Of a DNA stretch of 64,000 bases, positions 35,295-43,539 are shown piece by piece (the stretch's first letter is position 1; each line of letters starts with the position of its first letter). Below the pieces are notes generated by a model that was not told where the DNA came from, searched no databases, and saw nothing but the letters and a program-made list of their open reading frames with translations. This stretch comes from Intestinibacter bartlettii. Its GTDB lineage: Bacteria; Bacillota; Clostridia; Peptostreptococcales; Peptostreptococcaceae. The DNA is taken from assembly GCF_000154445.1 (NCBI RefSeq), contig NZ_DS499558.1; one strand, written 5' to 3'. A program made the translations under genes and the position numbers.

Positions 35295-36170
35295 GTGTTA
35301 TTATTAGCGGATCAATGGAAAGATTATGAACTTATAGACATGGGAAATGGAGAAAAATTAGAGAGATGGGGAAACTATGTACTTAGAAGACCAGACCCTC
35401 AAGTAGTTTGGCCAATGGAGGCTGAATGGTCTTTATGGAAAAATCCTCATGGACATTATCACAGAAGTAATAAAGGTGGAGGTCAATGGGAACATAAAAA
35501 GAAATATCCAGAACAATGGACTATAAGTTATAAAGACTTAAAATTCCACATAAAACCAACTGGATTTAAACATACTGGATTATTCCCAGAACAAGCGGCA
35601 AACTGGGAATGGTCAATGGATAAAATAAGAAATGCTAAAAGACCAATAAAAGTATTAAATTTATTTGCTTATACTGGTGGAGCAACTGTTGCTTGTGCGG
35701 CAGCTGGTGCAGCTGAAGTATGTCACGTAGATGCATCTAAAGGTATGACTACTCAAGCGAAAGAAAATATAAAATTATCAGGACTTGAAGATAGAAAAGT
35801 TAGATTTATCGTAGACGACGTTGTAAAATTCGTTGAAAGAGAAATCAGAAGAGGAAACAAATATGATGCAATCATAATGGACCCACCTTCTTACGGAAGA
35901 GGACCAAAAGGTGAAGTATGGCAAATAGAAGAAAAACTTTTCGACTTTGTTAACTTATGTATGAAAGTATTATCAGACAAGCCATTATTCTTCTTAATAA
36001 ACTCATATACAACTGGATTCTCTCCAATAGTATTAGAAAACGTACTTCAAACTACTATCGGTAAGAAAGTAAAAGGCGGAAAAATATACGGAGGAGAATT
36101 AGGAATACCTGCTTCAAGAGACGGAAAAATCCTTCCATGTGGTATATTTGGTAGATGGGAGTCTAAATAA
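35295..36170 (+). CDS. Class I SAM-dependent methyltransferase, RlmI/RlmL-like
   Basis: Probable rRNA methyltransferase of 291 residues. The SAM-binding Rossmann fold begins at about residue 115 with VLNLFAYTGGATVACAAAG. The acidic ribose contact follows (HVDASKG), and the catalytic motif is MDPPSYGRG (about 197-205). There is no PUA domain. Start codon is GTG, with AGGAGG upstream. The stop overlaps the next start by one base, coupling it to a pseudouridine synthase, consistent with RNA modification. Confidence 0.88.
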   Translation: MLLLADQWKDYELIDMGNGEKLERWGNYVLRRPDPQVVWPMEAEWSLWKNPHGHYHRSNKGGGQWEHKKKYPEQWTISYKDLKFHIKPTGFKHTGLFPEQAANWEWSMDKIRNAKRPIKVLNLFAYTGGATVACAAAGAAEVCHVDASKGMTTQAKENIKLSGLEDRKVRFIVDDVVKFVEREIRRGNKYDAIIMDPPSYGRGPKGEVWQIEEKLFDFVNLCMKVLSDKPLFFLINSYTTGFSPIVLENVLQTTIGKKVKGGKIYGGELGIPASRDGKILPCGIFGRWESK

Positions 36171-36835
36171 TGCTTAATGTAATATACGAAGATAATCATT
36201 TATTAGTAGTTGAAAAGCCAGTAAATATATTATCTCAGGGTGATAATACTAATGATGATGATATGGTAAATTTACTAAAAAAATACCTAAAAGAAAAATA
36301 CAATAAGCCAGGGAATGTTTTTGTTGGCCTTGTCCACAGATTAGATAGACCTGTTGGAGGAATAATGGTATTTGCCAAAACTTCAAAAGCTGCGTCTAGA
36401 CTTTCTGAACAAGTTAGAAATAAAACATTTAAAAAGACTTATAAAGCTGTTCTTCATGGTGAGATGAAAAAGAAACAGGATAATTTAAGCGATTATCTTT
36501 ATAAAGATAAAAAAACAAATATGGTAAGTGTGGTAAATAAAAATCACAAAGACGCTAAGGATGCAAAGTTAAGTTACAAGACTTTAGCATCTAATAACGG
36601 ATTTAGCCTTGTAGAAATAGATTTACAAACAGGTAGGCCACACCAAATCAGAGTTCAATTTTCAAGCAGAAATCACCCACTGTATGGTGATCAAAGGTAC
36701 GGAAAAAACGTAAATAAAAAAGGGCAACAAATCGCATTGTGGTCTTATAAAATAGAAATAGAACATCCAACTAAAAAAGAAAAAATGGAATTTGTTTGCG
36801 AGCCACCAAATAAATATCCATGGAATATGTTTTAG
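36170..36835 (+). CDS. RluA-family RNA pseudouridine synthase
   Basis: Converts uridine to pseudouridine in rRNA or tRNA. Catalytic Asp is D59 in VHRLDRPVGG; the later QTGRPHQIRVQF (about 160) and HPLYGDQRYG motifs are intact. At 221 residues it has only the catalytic domain and no S4 domain, so the target is not predictable. Translation appears coupled to the overlapping methyltransferase gene. Confidence 0.93.
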   Translation: MLNVIYEDNHLLVVEKPVNILSQGDNTNDDDMVNLLKKYLKEKYNKPGNVFVGLVHRLDRPVGGIMVFAKTSKAASRLSEQVRNKTFKKTYKAVLHGEMKKKQDNLSDYLYKDKKTNMVSVVNKNHKDAKDAKLSYKTLASNNGFSLVEIDLQTGRPHQIRVQFSSRNHPLYGDQRYGKNVNKKGQQIALWSYKIEIEHPTKKEKMEFVCEPPNKYPWNMF

Positions 36836-36853
36836 TATTTTTAAGGAGAAAAA

Positions 36854-37558
36854 ATGGAGAGATATGTAGGTTTTTATATTGAAGAGCCAGTAGGAAACAA
36901 CGTATTTTCTTATGATGAAAGAACGAATAAGAAAATATTTGTACCTAAATTAATAAAAGGAACTTTAGATGATGTATCTTTAGGCGAAAACATAGTATTT
37001 AATGAAATTGATGAAGATACAGAGATAAAAGCAATAGGACTTAAAAATTTAGTTCAATACGAAATAGATGGAAAAGTCGTTTATATATTTGACAACCATA
37101 ATCATGCCTTTTATTTTTGGATGAAAAGTTTACACGAAGGATTGTTTAATAAAGGCTGTAGACTAATACATGTAGATCAACACAAAGATATGAGAAAGCC
37201 TGACGATTATACTGTGGACTTAGATAATTTAAATGATGTTTTTAGATATACCAATAAAGTTTTAAACGTAGGGAACTTTATACAACCGGCGCTTAAAAAA
37301 GGTGTATTCTGTGATGTAGATATAATAGATAGTTCTTATGGATTTGATTTAAAACCAGAGGGAGAATATGTTTTAGATATAGATTTAGATATATTTTCTA
37401 AGGATATGGATTATATTCCATATGATTTTAGATTAAATAAAATAAAAGAACTAATAAAGGGTGCAAAAGTGATTACGATTGCTTCAAGTCCATACTTTAT
37501 AGACCAAGAGTATGCCATAAAGGTATTAAAAGAATTGTTTAATTATGATATAATATAG
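36854..37558 (+). CDS. UPF0489-family protein (arginase-like fold)
   Basis: 234 residues, function unknown. The metal-site-like motifs of UPF0489 are visible: FDNHNHAFYFW (about 82-92), HVDQHKDM (about 107-114) and VLDIDLDIFS (about 173-182). These recall the Asp/His clusters of arginase/deacetylase-like folds; catalysis is not demonstrated for the family. It follows the pseudouridine synthase by 18 bp with its own AAGGAG and is probably co-transcribed. Confidence 0.8.
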   Translation: MERYVGFYIEEPVGNNVFSYDERTNKKIFVPKLIKGTLDDVSLGENIVFNEIDEDTEIKAIGLKNLVQYEIDGKVVYIFDNHNHAFYFWMKSLHEGLFNKGCRLIHVDQHKDMRKPDDYTVDLDNLNDVFRYTNKVLNVGNFIQPALKKGVFCDVDIIDSSYGFDLKPEGEYVLDIDLDIFSKDMDYIPYDFRLNKIKELIKGAKVITIASSPYFIDQEYAIKVLKELFNYDII

Positions 37559-37619
37559 AATTGTTAATAATAAGAAAATAAAAATTTCAAAAATAAATAT
37601 TAATTAGGAGGAACTTATA

Positions 37620-38117
37620 ATGAGTTTATATGCAGAGTGGAGAAATCTTTGTGATAACCACGCAAACAATGATGAAGAAATAAAATTCTGGGAAAATTAC
37701 TTAAAATCAGAAGCAGGAATATACAATGAAATATTAAACAACAAAACTGATGTTGTTGAAGGTACAGTTGCTGAATTAGCTGCTAAATACAACGTATCTA
37801 ATGAATTATTCATGGGATTCTTAGATGGAATAAGCGAAAGTGTTAAAGAAGAGTTAGAGTTAGAAGCTATAGAAGCTGACACTAACGTTTCTGTAAAAAT
37901 AGACTGGGAAAAATTATACTACAATATGTTAGGTGCTGAAGCTCACTGGTTATATGAATTACAAGGATGGGATGGAATATTATCTCCTGAAACTAGAAAA
38001 GCTATAACTAAAGATTTCAACAGATCAAGAATTGTAGTTAAAGAAGACAAAGTTGGAAGAAATGATCCATGTCCATGTGGAAGCGGTAAAAAATACAAAA
38101 AATGTTGTGGAAAATAA
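37620..38117 (+). CDS. SEC-C motif protein
   Basis: 165 residues. The last 20 residues are a SEC-C zinc-binding motif (GRNDPCPCGSGKKYKKCC), like the one at the end of SecA. The preceding acidic, mostly helical region (1-140) has no recognised domain. SEC-C appendages often mediate ribosome or protein contacts; no specific role can be given. AGGAGG precedes the ATG, and a strong terminator follows. Confidence 0.85.
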   Translation: MSLYAEWRNLCDNHANNDEEIKFWENYLKSEAGIYNEILNNKTDVVEGTVAELAAKYNVSNELFMGFLDGISESVKEELELEAIEADTNVSVKIDWEKLYYNMLGAEAHWLYELQGWDGILSPETRKAITKDFNRSRIVVKEDKVGRNDPCPCGSGKKYKKCCGK

Positions 38118-38126
38118 TATCTAAAT

Positions 38127-38180
38127 AAAAAAAAGCATTTGAAATATACATTTAATATGTAATTTCAGATGCTTTTTTTT
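38127..38180 (+). terminator. Terminator of the SEC-C gene
   Basis: Long stem (aaagcatttgaaat... pairing with ...atttcagatgcttt) with flanking A and T runs. Confidence 0.9.
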
Positions 38181-38227
38181 ATTTAGATATTAAATCATAT
38201 TCATTTAAAATTTATATAAAAAATCTA

Positions 38228-38263
38228 TTGACTTGGAGTTAACTCTAGGTGATATTGTATAAT
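38228..38263 (+). promoter_or_regulatory. MerR-type operator/promoter upstream of the DXS-like gene
   Basis: TTGACT (38228-38233) overlaps the dyad ACTTGGAGTTAACTCTAGGT (38231-38250), 8 of 10 arm positions matching. A -10-like TATTGT lies at 38253-38258, 19 bp from the -35 box. The long spacer holding a dyad is the hallmark of MerR-family promoters. A conventional TATAAT at 38258-38263 is too far from this -35. Between 38264 and 38432 lies an AT-rich leader with no clear structure. Confidence 0.65.
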
Positions 38264-38432
38264 AAAATTAAAAATATATTACAAATATAAATTTAATTTG
38301 ATTCATAATATTAACATAAATATTATGAATTATTATGAAAAATTTAAGTCTAAAATGCTAAAAATAAATATTATAGGCATACTTATATATTTTTTGATTA
38401 AAAAATATAACAAGGTCAATATAGGAGGAAAA

Positions 38433-40205
38433 ATGTTAGACATATTAAATAAAATAAATCATCCATCAGATTTAAACGACTTATCAATTGATAATCTAGA
38501 AAAATTATCTGAAGAAATAAGAGAAGTTTTATTACAAAAATTAAGTAAAAATGGTGGACATTTCGGTCCAAACTTCGGAATGGTTGAAGCTATAATTGCC
38601 ATGCATTATGTTTTTGAATCACCAAAAGATAAATTTGTATTTGATGTTTCACATCAAAGTTACGCACATAAGATTTTAACTGGAAGAAAAGAAGGATTTA
38701 TAGATGAAAAATCTTATAAAACAGTATCAGGATATACAAATCCAGAGGAAAGTGAACATGACTTCTTCAATGTTGGGCATACATCAACATCAATAAGTTT
38801 AGCTTCTGGATTAGCAAAAGCTAGAGATTTAAAGAAAGAAGACTATAATGTAGTTGCTGTAATAGGTGATGGTTCATTAAGTGGAGGAGAAGCATTAGAA
38901 GGTTTAAACTTCGCGGGTTCTGAGTTAAATTCTAATTTCATAATCATAGTCAACGATAATCAACAATCTATAGCAGAAAACCACGGTGGTTTATACAAAA
39001 ACTTAGATGAATTAAGGGAGACAAATGGACAAGCTTCAAATAATTTATTTAAAGCTATGGGACTAGATTATATTTATGAAGCAGATGGAAATAATATTGA
39101 AAAAATGATAGAATTATTCCAAAAAATTAAAGATATAGATCATCCTATAGTAGTTCATATAAATACTAAAAAAGGTAAAGGTTATAAACTTGCAGAAGAA
39201 AATAAAGAGTCATGGCACTGGACATTACCATTTGATTCAGAAACAGGAAAAGTAACAGTGAACTTTGGAAACACCGAGAGTTATGCAGACTTAACAGCAA
39301 AATTCTTATTAGATAAAATGAAAAAGGATAATACAGTTGTTGCAGTAACTCCAGCTATGCCAATGACTATTGGTTTTGGAATAGAAAGAAGACAAGAAGC
39401 GGGGGAACAATTTGTAGATGTAGGTATAGCAGAAGAACATGCTGTTGCCCTAGTTTCAGGAATTGCGAAAAATGGAGGAAAACCAGTTCTAGGAACGAAT
39501 GCAACATTTATTCAAAGAAGTTATGATCAAATTTCACAAGATTTATGTATAAATTCTAATCCAGCTACAATAGTTTTAAATTATACATCAGTAACAGGAT
39601 TAACTGATGTAACACATTTAGGTATATTCACTATTGCGGCATTTTCTAATATACCAAATTTAGTTTTATTAGCACCAACAAATAAAGTTGAATATTTTGC
39701 AATGCTAGATTGGTCTATTGAACAACAAGAACATCCAGTAATGATTTTAATGCCAGGTAATGGAGTTATAAATGATGAAAGAGAGGCAGAAAAAGATTAT
39801 TCTAACATCATAAATAAATTTAAAGTTGAAGAAGAAGGCTCTAAAGTAGCAATATTAGGATTAGGTGATTTCTATCAAATAGGTGAAGAAGCATCAAAAA
39901 TAGTTGAAGACAAACTAGGTTTCAAACCGACATTAATAAATCCAAGGTTTGCTTCAGGAGTAGACAAAGAATTACTTGAAGATTTAAAACAAAACCACGA
40001 GTTAGTTATAACATTAGAAGATGGTATATTACGTGGAGGATTTGGAGAATCGATAGCAAGCTTCTATGGAGATTCTGATATGAAAGTTAAAAACTATGGA
40101 TTAGAAAAAGAATTCTATGATAGATATAATCCAAATCAATTATTAGATGAATTAGGAATTACACCTGAAAAAATAGTTAATTATATTGAAGGTAGGATTA
40201 AATAA
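38433..40205 (+). CDS. 1-deoxy-D-xylulose-5-phosphate synthase-like thiamine-diphosphate enzyme
   Basis: 590 residues with DXS architecture. HFGPNFGMVE (H43), FDVSHQSYAHKILTGR, GHTSTS, the ThDP motif GDGSLSGGEALEGLN and VGIAEEHAVALVSG are all present. In true DXS the substrate-phosphate site reads DRAG...THHG/THQG; here it is YTSVTGLTDVTHLGIF (about residues 382-397), with no matching Arg. This may be a DXS paralogue with another substrate. ATG 38433 is chosen for AGGAGG just upstream. A MerR-type promoter precedes it and a terminator follows. Confidence 0.8.
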   Translation: MLDILNKINHPSDLNDLSIDNLEKLSEEIREVLLQKLSKNGGHFGPNFGMVEAIIAMHYVFESPKDKFVFDVSHQSYAHKILTGRKEGFIDEKSYKTVSGYTNPEESEHDFFNVGHTSTSISLASGLAKARDLKKEDYNVVAVIGDGSLSGGEALEGLNFAGSELNSNFIIIVNDNQQSIAENHGGLYKNLDELRETNGQASNNLFKAMGLDYIYEADGNNIEKMIELFQKIKDIDHPIVVHINTKKGKGYKLAEENKESWHWTLPFDSETGKVTVNFGNTESYADLTAKFLLDKMKKDNTVVAVTPAMPMTIGFGIERRQEAGEQFVDVGIAEEHAVALVSGIAKNGGKPVLGTNATFIQRSYDQISQDLCINSNPATIVLNYTSVTGLTDVTHLGIFTIAAFSNIPNLVLLAPTNKVEYFAMLDWSIEQQEHPVMILMPGNGVINDEREAEKDYSNIINKFKVEEEGSKVAILGLGDFYQIGEEASKIVEDKLGFKPTLINPRFASGVDKELLEDLKQNHELVITLEDGILRGGFGESIASFYGDSDMKVKNYGLEKEFYDRYNPNQLLDELGITPEKIVNYIEGRIK

Positions 40206-40251
40206 TTTATAGTTATTAAAGTAATTTAATTTTAAAAAAATATTTTTATAG

Positions 40252-40288
40252 AAAAAAAGCCATTCTTAATAGATAGAATGGCTTTTTG
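40252..40288. terminator. Bidirectional terminator between the DXS-like and flavin-reductase genes
   Basis: Stem aaaaagccattct/agaatggcttttt with A and T flanks, between converging genes. Confidence 0.9.
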
Positions 40289-40290
40289 TA

Positions 40291-40830
40291 TTAGTCTTGA
40301 ATTATATAAGCATTAACAATTTCACCATAATAAGCAGTATGATAGTCTTTGTTAGCGCCGTGGAATGAACTGTCAACATCAGCAGGGTAGCAATCTTCTA
40401 CTATATCAGCAGGGATAGCATTTCTGTCTTGCTCTTGTTTGTATAAAACTTTACATTCAAGAGTTAGTGGTAATTCTTTGATTCCAGGAACAGAAATTTT
40501 TTCTGACTCTTCTAATGTTAAGCCCATTTCTTTTATTTTATCCATGTCATGTCCTGATTTTGTACCAGCTATACCTAGGATTTTTTTATTAAAATCACCA
40601 ACTGGAACATTTATTGTAAATTCAGGATTTTTATCTAATTGTGATTTTGTGAATCTATTTTCTCTTACAAAAACTGTGAATATAGTTTTGCCCCATTCTA
40701 TTCCAAGAGTTCCCCATGAAATAGTCATAGTATTTACTTTGTCATCAGTTTTAGTTGTAAGTAAAACGCCAGTTTTAACAGCTTTTAAAATGTCGTTAGC
40801 ATAATCGAATACTTCTATTTGTTTTTTCAT
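40291..40830 (-). CDS. Flavin reductase-like FMN-binding split-barrel protein
   Basis: 179 residues of the flavin-reductase-like family. TGVLLTTKTDDKVNTMTISWGTLGIEW is the usual flavin-binding start, and TKSQLDKNPEFTINVP the following strand-helix. FMN-dependent reduction of an unknown partner is likely. It is transcribed divergently from an HxlR regulator across a 103-bp region with a palindromic operator, a standard redox- or electrophile-sensing arrangement. Confidence 0.88.
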   Translation of the reverse strand: MKKQIEVFDYANDILKAVKTGVLLTTKTDDKVNTMTISWGTLGIEWGKTIFTVFVRENRFTKSQLDKNPEFTINVPVGDFNKKILGIAGTKSGHDMDKIKEMGLTLEESEKISVPGIKELPLTLECKVLYKQEQDRNAIPADIVEDCYPADVDSSFHGANKDYHTAYYGEIVNAYIIQD

Positions 40831-40888
40831 TATTACATCTCCTTTTCCTTAATATATATTTATGATAGACTAAAGTAAAATAAAAAGT

Positions 40889-40900
40889 AAGTACGTACTT
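40889..40900. promoter_or_regulatory. Candidate HxlR operator
   Basis: Perfect palindrome AAGTACGTACTT in the divergent promoter region between the flavin-reductase and HxlR genes, flanked by T/A runs. Confidence 0.65.
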
Positions 40901-40933
40901 TTTTTACAGATACTATCACAAAGGAGAGTATAT

Positions 40934-41281
40934 ATGAGTACAGAAAATAATAATAACTTATTGAAGTGCAAAGAGGTCAATGCAAATCCATTTATGTATG
41001 CGATGTCTCTAATAGATGGAAAATGGAAAATGCATATATTGTTTTGGCTTTGGAAAAATGAAGTTTTACGTTATGGAGAATTAAAAAGAGCGTTGGGAGA
41101 TGTTACTCACAAAATGCTTAGCAAACAGTTAAAAGAATTAGAAGCAGATGATTTAATAATAAGAACTGAATATCCACAAGTTCCACCAAAAGTTGAGTAT
41201 AGATTATCTGAAAGAGGTGAATCACTTATGCCTGTGTTGCAAGCACTTTGTAACTGGGGGCATGAGCATATCGATGATTAA
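40934..41281 (+). CDS. HxlR-family transcriptional regulator
   Basis: 115-residue winged-helix regulator. NPFMYAMSLIDGKWKMHILFWL and LKRALGDVTHKMLSKQLKELEADDLI are the family core, and YPQVPPKVEYRLSERG the wing. One N-terminal cysteine (in LLKCKE) could act as a thiol sensor, as in YodB/HypR-type members; this is inference. It probably controls its own gene and the divergent flavin reductase. Confidence 0.93.
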   Translation: MSTENNNNLLKCKEVNANPFMYAMSLIDGKWKMHILFWLWKNEVLRYGELKRALGDVTHKMLSKQLKELEADDLIIRTEYPQVPPKVEYRLSERGESLMPVLQALCNWGHEHIDD

Positions 41282-41292
41282 AAATATATTAA

Positions 41293-41335
41293 AAAAGAAT
41301 ATTATTGAGAATTAAATTTCTAATAATATTCTTTT
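41293..41335. terminator. Bidirectional terminator between the HxlR and DUF1638 genes
   Basis: Perfect 14-bp arms (41293-41306 and 41322-41335), A run before and T run after. Confidence 0.88.
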
Positions 41336-41369
41336 TATTATACAATTCAATATTAAAATTTAAATAGAT

Positions 41370-41972
41370 TTAATCATTGATAGATCTTTGAATTGCATCC
41401 ATTATTAAATTTTCAAATATGTTAATATCTACAGGTTCAACTTCGACAGGAACTTGAATTTTTTCGTATAATTCAAATATCATATCGTCAGTTATTTCAA
41501 TAACACCTGTATCCCCTATTATAGCATTTTCATACATACCAAATTGATTTAATCTATCATAATTGTCTACTGCATTACTAAATTCGTTTAATTCATCGAA
41601 TTTTTCTACCCAACCTGAAGTTAAATAGATGTCTTTGCCCTCAACATATGATTCGATAACTTTATCACCGATAATAGCTTCTAAACAGTTTGCAGGTTTG
41701 ATAGTTACTATATTATCGTATTTCTTTAAGAACTCAAAAAATCTATAATGACATTTAGAACCATAAAGAACAATTACTTTATCATATTCTAATGTTAATT
41801 TATCTAAAGAATCTGTAACATCTTTTTCTAATTTATCTAAATTAGTATGTAATCCGAAATGTAAGTAAGTTACTTTTATATTATCTTCAAATAATTTCTT
41901 GTTTTTTATATCACTTAAAACTTTTTCTAGTTCAGGTTCAAAAACTGAACATGCTAAAATCCCTATTTTCAT
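41370..41972 (-). CDS. DUF1638-family protein
   Basis: 200 residues; function unknown. The pattern fits DUF1638: KIGILACSVFEPEL at the start, a central VIVLYGSKCHYRF, KPANCLEAIIG, then LTSGWVEKF and the acidic middle. The family often neighbours corrinoid methyltransferase systems in anaerobes, but no such genes adjoin it here. ATG 41972 is chosen for AAGGGGG 6-7 nt upstream; the in-frame start at 41996 lacks one. Confidence 0.8.
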   Translation of the reverse strand: MKIGILACSVFEPELEKVLSDIKNKKLFEDNIKVTYLHFGLHTNLDKLEKDVTDSLDKLTLEYDKVIVLYGSKCHYRFFEFLKKYDNIVTIKPANCLEAIIGDKVIESYVEGKDIYLTSGWVEKFDELNEFSNAVDNYDRLNQFGMYENAIIGDTGVIEITDDMIFELYEKIQVPVEVEPVDINIFENLIMDAIQRSIND

Positions 41973-42065
41973 TATTAATCCCCCTTGTAAGCTCAATTAA
42001 ATTATATCTAAATTATATAATATAATCCTTGTAAGTTAAACAATGTTAAAAAATATAACTTATGG

Positions 42066-42093
42066 AACAAAAACTGCTAAAAAACATAATATA
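42066..42093 (+). promoter_or_regulatory. Candidate sigma-K promoter of yabG
   Basis: A -35 AC (42067-42068), a 16-bp spacer, and CATAATATA (42085-42093) match the sigma-K pattern AC-N16-CATANNNTA. yabG is a late mother-cell gene in known spore-formers. Confidence 0.6.
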
Positions 42094-42121
42094 AATTAAA
42101 TCTAGTAATAGGGGGATTATC

Positions 42122-42981
42122 ATGAAAGTTGGAGATATTGTTGCCAGAAAATCCTACAACAAAGATATAGTTTTTAAAATTACTGACATCATCGTTGATG
42201 AAAATGGTAAAAAAATAGCTATATTGAAAGGAGTAGCCTTTAGAATAATAGCAGATGCAGAATTAAGTGATTTGGAAATATTAAAACCACCTGATATAAG
42301 AGAAATATTGATGGATAAAAACGTTGAAAGCATTTTATATAGATCATTAAAAAAGGCTAAAGATAGAGATAGAAGAAATATGCGTGGATTACCAAAATCG
42401 GCGCAGCAACCAGCAAATGTCTATGGAGTTCCGGGAAAGGTGCTCCAAATAGATGGGGACAAAGAATATTTAAAAATATGTTTAGATGTATATTCACAAT
42501 TAGGCATCCCAGCAGTTGGGGTGGCAATACCAGAGACAAATCAGTATAAAGAAGTTAAAAATTTATTAGAAAAACATAAACCAGATATTTTAGTTATAAC
42601 AGGCCATGATGCACTTCATGTTAAAAACGGAGATTTAAAAATATAAATAATTATAGAAATTCATATAACTTTTTAAAAGCAGTAAAAGAGGCAAGAAAGT
42701 GGCAACCTGACTTAGATACTTTGGTTATATTTGCGGGTGCATGTCAATCTAATTATGAGGCTTTAATGAAAGCTGGAGCAAATTATGCAAGTTCACCGGG
42801 AAGAATAATGATACATGCATTAGACCCTGTATTTATAGTGGAAAAAATAGCATGCTCAAGAATTGATGTAGTAGTTCCAATAGAAGAAATATTAGATCAA
42901 ACAATTACAGGTGTAAAAGGTATTGGTGGATTTGAAACTAGAGGCAAATTTAGATGGGCTATGCCAAGACCATTATTGTGA
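42122..42981 (+). pseudogene. yabG: Sporulation-specific protease YabG, interrupted by a -1 frameshift
   Basis: YabG processes spore-coat and germination proteins in the mother cell. The first 174 residues (MKVGDIVARKSYNKD...ITGHDALHVKNGDLK) end at a TAA (42644-42646). The family sequence resumes in the -1 frame as NINNYRNSYNFLKAVKEARK and continues through VIFAGACQSNYEAL to 42981. Together this gives about 286 residues, the normal YabG length. The break lies at GAT TTA AAA A (42632-42640). One extra A in the 5-A tract would restore a single frame. The heptamer T TTA AAA is also a legal -1 slip site. Real mutation, sequencing error and programmed slip are all possible. Confidence 0.88.
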
Positions 42982-43081
42982 TAAAATCTAACAAAAAAAT
43001 AAAGAACAGTAGCTAATTTTATTAAAAATAAAAAGATTTTAATATAAAATAAAAATAATACTGTATTCTTATAAAATACTA

Positions 43082-43110
43082 TTGACAATAGAATGAAAAA
43101 AATATAAAAT
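43082..43110 (+). promoter_or_regulatory. Distal veg promoter
   Basis: TTGACA at 43082-43087, 17 bp, TAAAAT at 43105-43110. Confidence 0.65.
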
Positions 43111-43125
43111 TATTAGTTTATAGAT

Positions 43126-43154
43126 TTGACAGAATAACAAAAATATGGTATTAT
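43126..43154 (+). promoter_or_regulatory. Proximal veg promoter
   Basis: TTGACA at 43126-43131, 17 bp, TATTAT at 43149-43154, 34 bp before the start codon. With the distal copy it forms a tandem strong promoter. Confidence 0.8.
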
Positions 43155-43187
43155 GTAAACATATAATAAAATGGAGAAGGTGATCTC

Positions 43188-43457
43188 GTGGCTACTGTTC
43201 AAACTTTAGATAAAATTAGAGTTACCCTAGAAAAACATTTAGGGAAGACGATAGTTTTAAAGGCGAATAAAGGTAGAAAGCAAATTGTTACAAAAGTAGG
43301 GGTATTAGAGAATGTATACCCAAGTGTTTTTGTAGTAAAGTTAGACGGAACATCGAATGGAAATCAAAGAGTATCTTATAGCTACTCTGATTTATTGACA
43401 GCAAATGTAAAATTACAAATTTGCAAAAATCAAGAAGACAATTTAAGCGTAAGTTAA
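43188..43457 (+). CDS. veg: Veg protein
   Basis: Small conserved Firmicutes protein of 89 residues, linked in Bacillus to biofilm-gene control. The family hallmark GKTIVLKANKGRKQIVTKVGVLENVYPSVFVV is complete. Start is GTG with GGAGAAGGTG upstream. In Bacillus veg is strongly transcribed; here two consensus-like promoters precede it. A terminator follows at once. yabG-veg-sipL is the order I associate with Clostridioides. Confidence 0.95.
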   Translation: MATVQTLDKIRVTLEKHLGKTIVLKANKGRKQIVTKVGVLENVYPSVFVVKLDGTSNGNQRVSYSYSDLLTANVKLQICKNQEDNLSVS

Positions 43458-43458
43458 A

Positions 43459-43491
43459 ATTATACCTATTAAATAGGTGTAATTTTTTTTT
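43459..43491 (+). terminator. veg terminator
   Basis: 12-bp arms (43459-43470 and 43472-43483), then a run of T. Confidence 0.88.
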
Positions 43492-43539
43492 GTCTCCGTA
43501 AATATAATTTAATAGTTAGATTATATGGGAGGGATAGTC

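Noticed and set aside
38298..38432. 45-codon N-terminal extension of the DXS-like protein
   Set aside because: The extension is Ile/Asn/Lys-rich with no homology pattern, and AGGAGG sits just before the internal ATG 38433, whose product begins like DXS.
42122..42981. Two separate genes for the YabG halves
   Set aside because: The second half has no ribosome-binding site or suitable start and joins the first at the exact residue expected for one protein; a single frameshifted gene is simpler.
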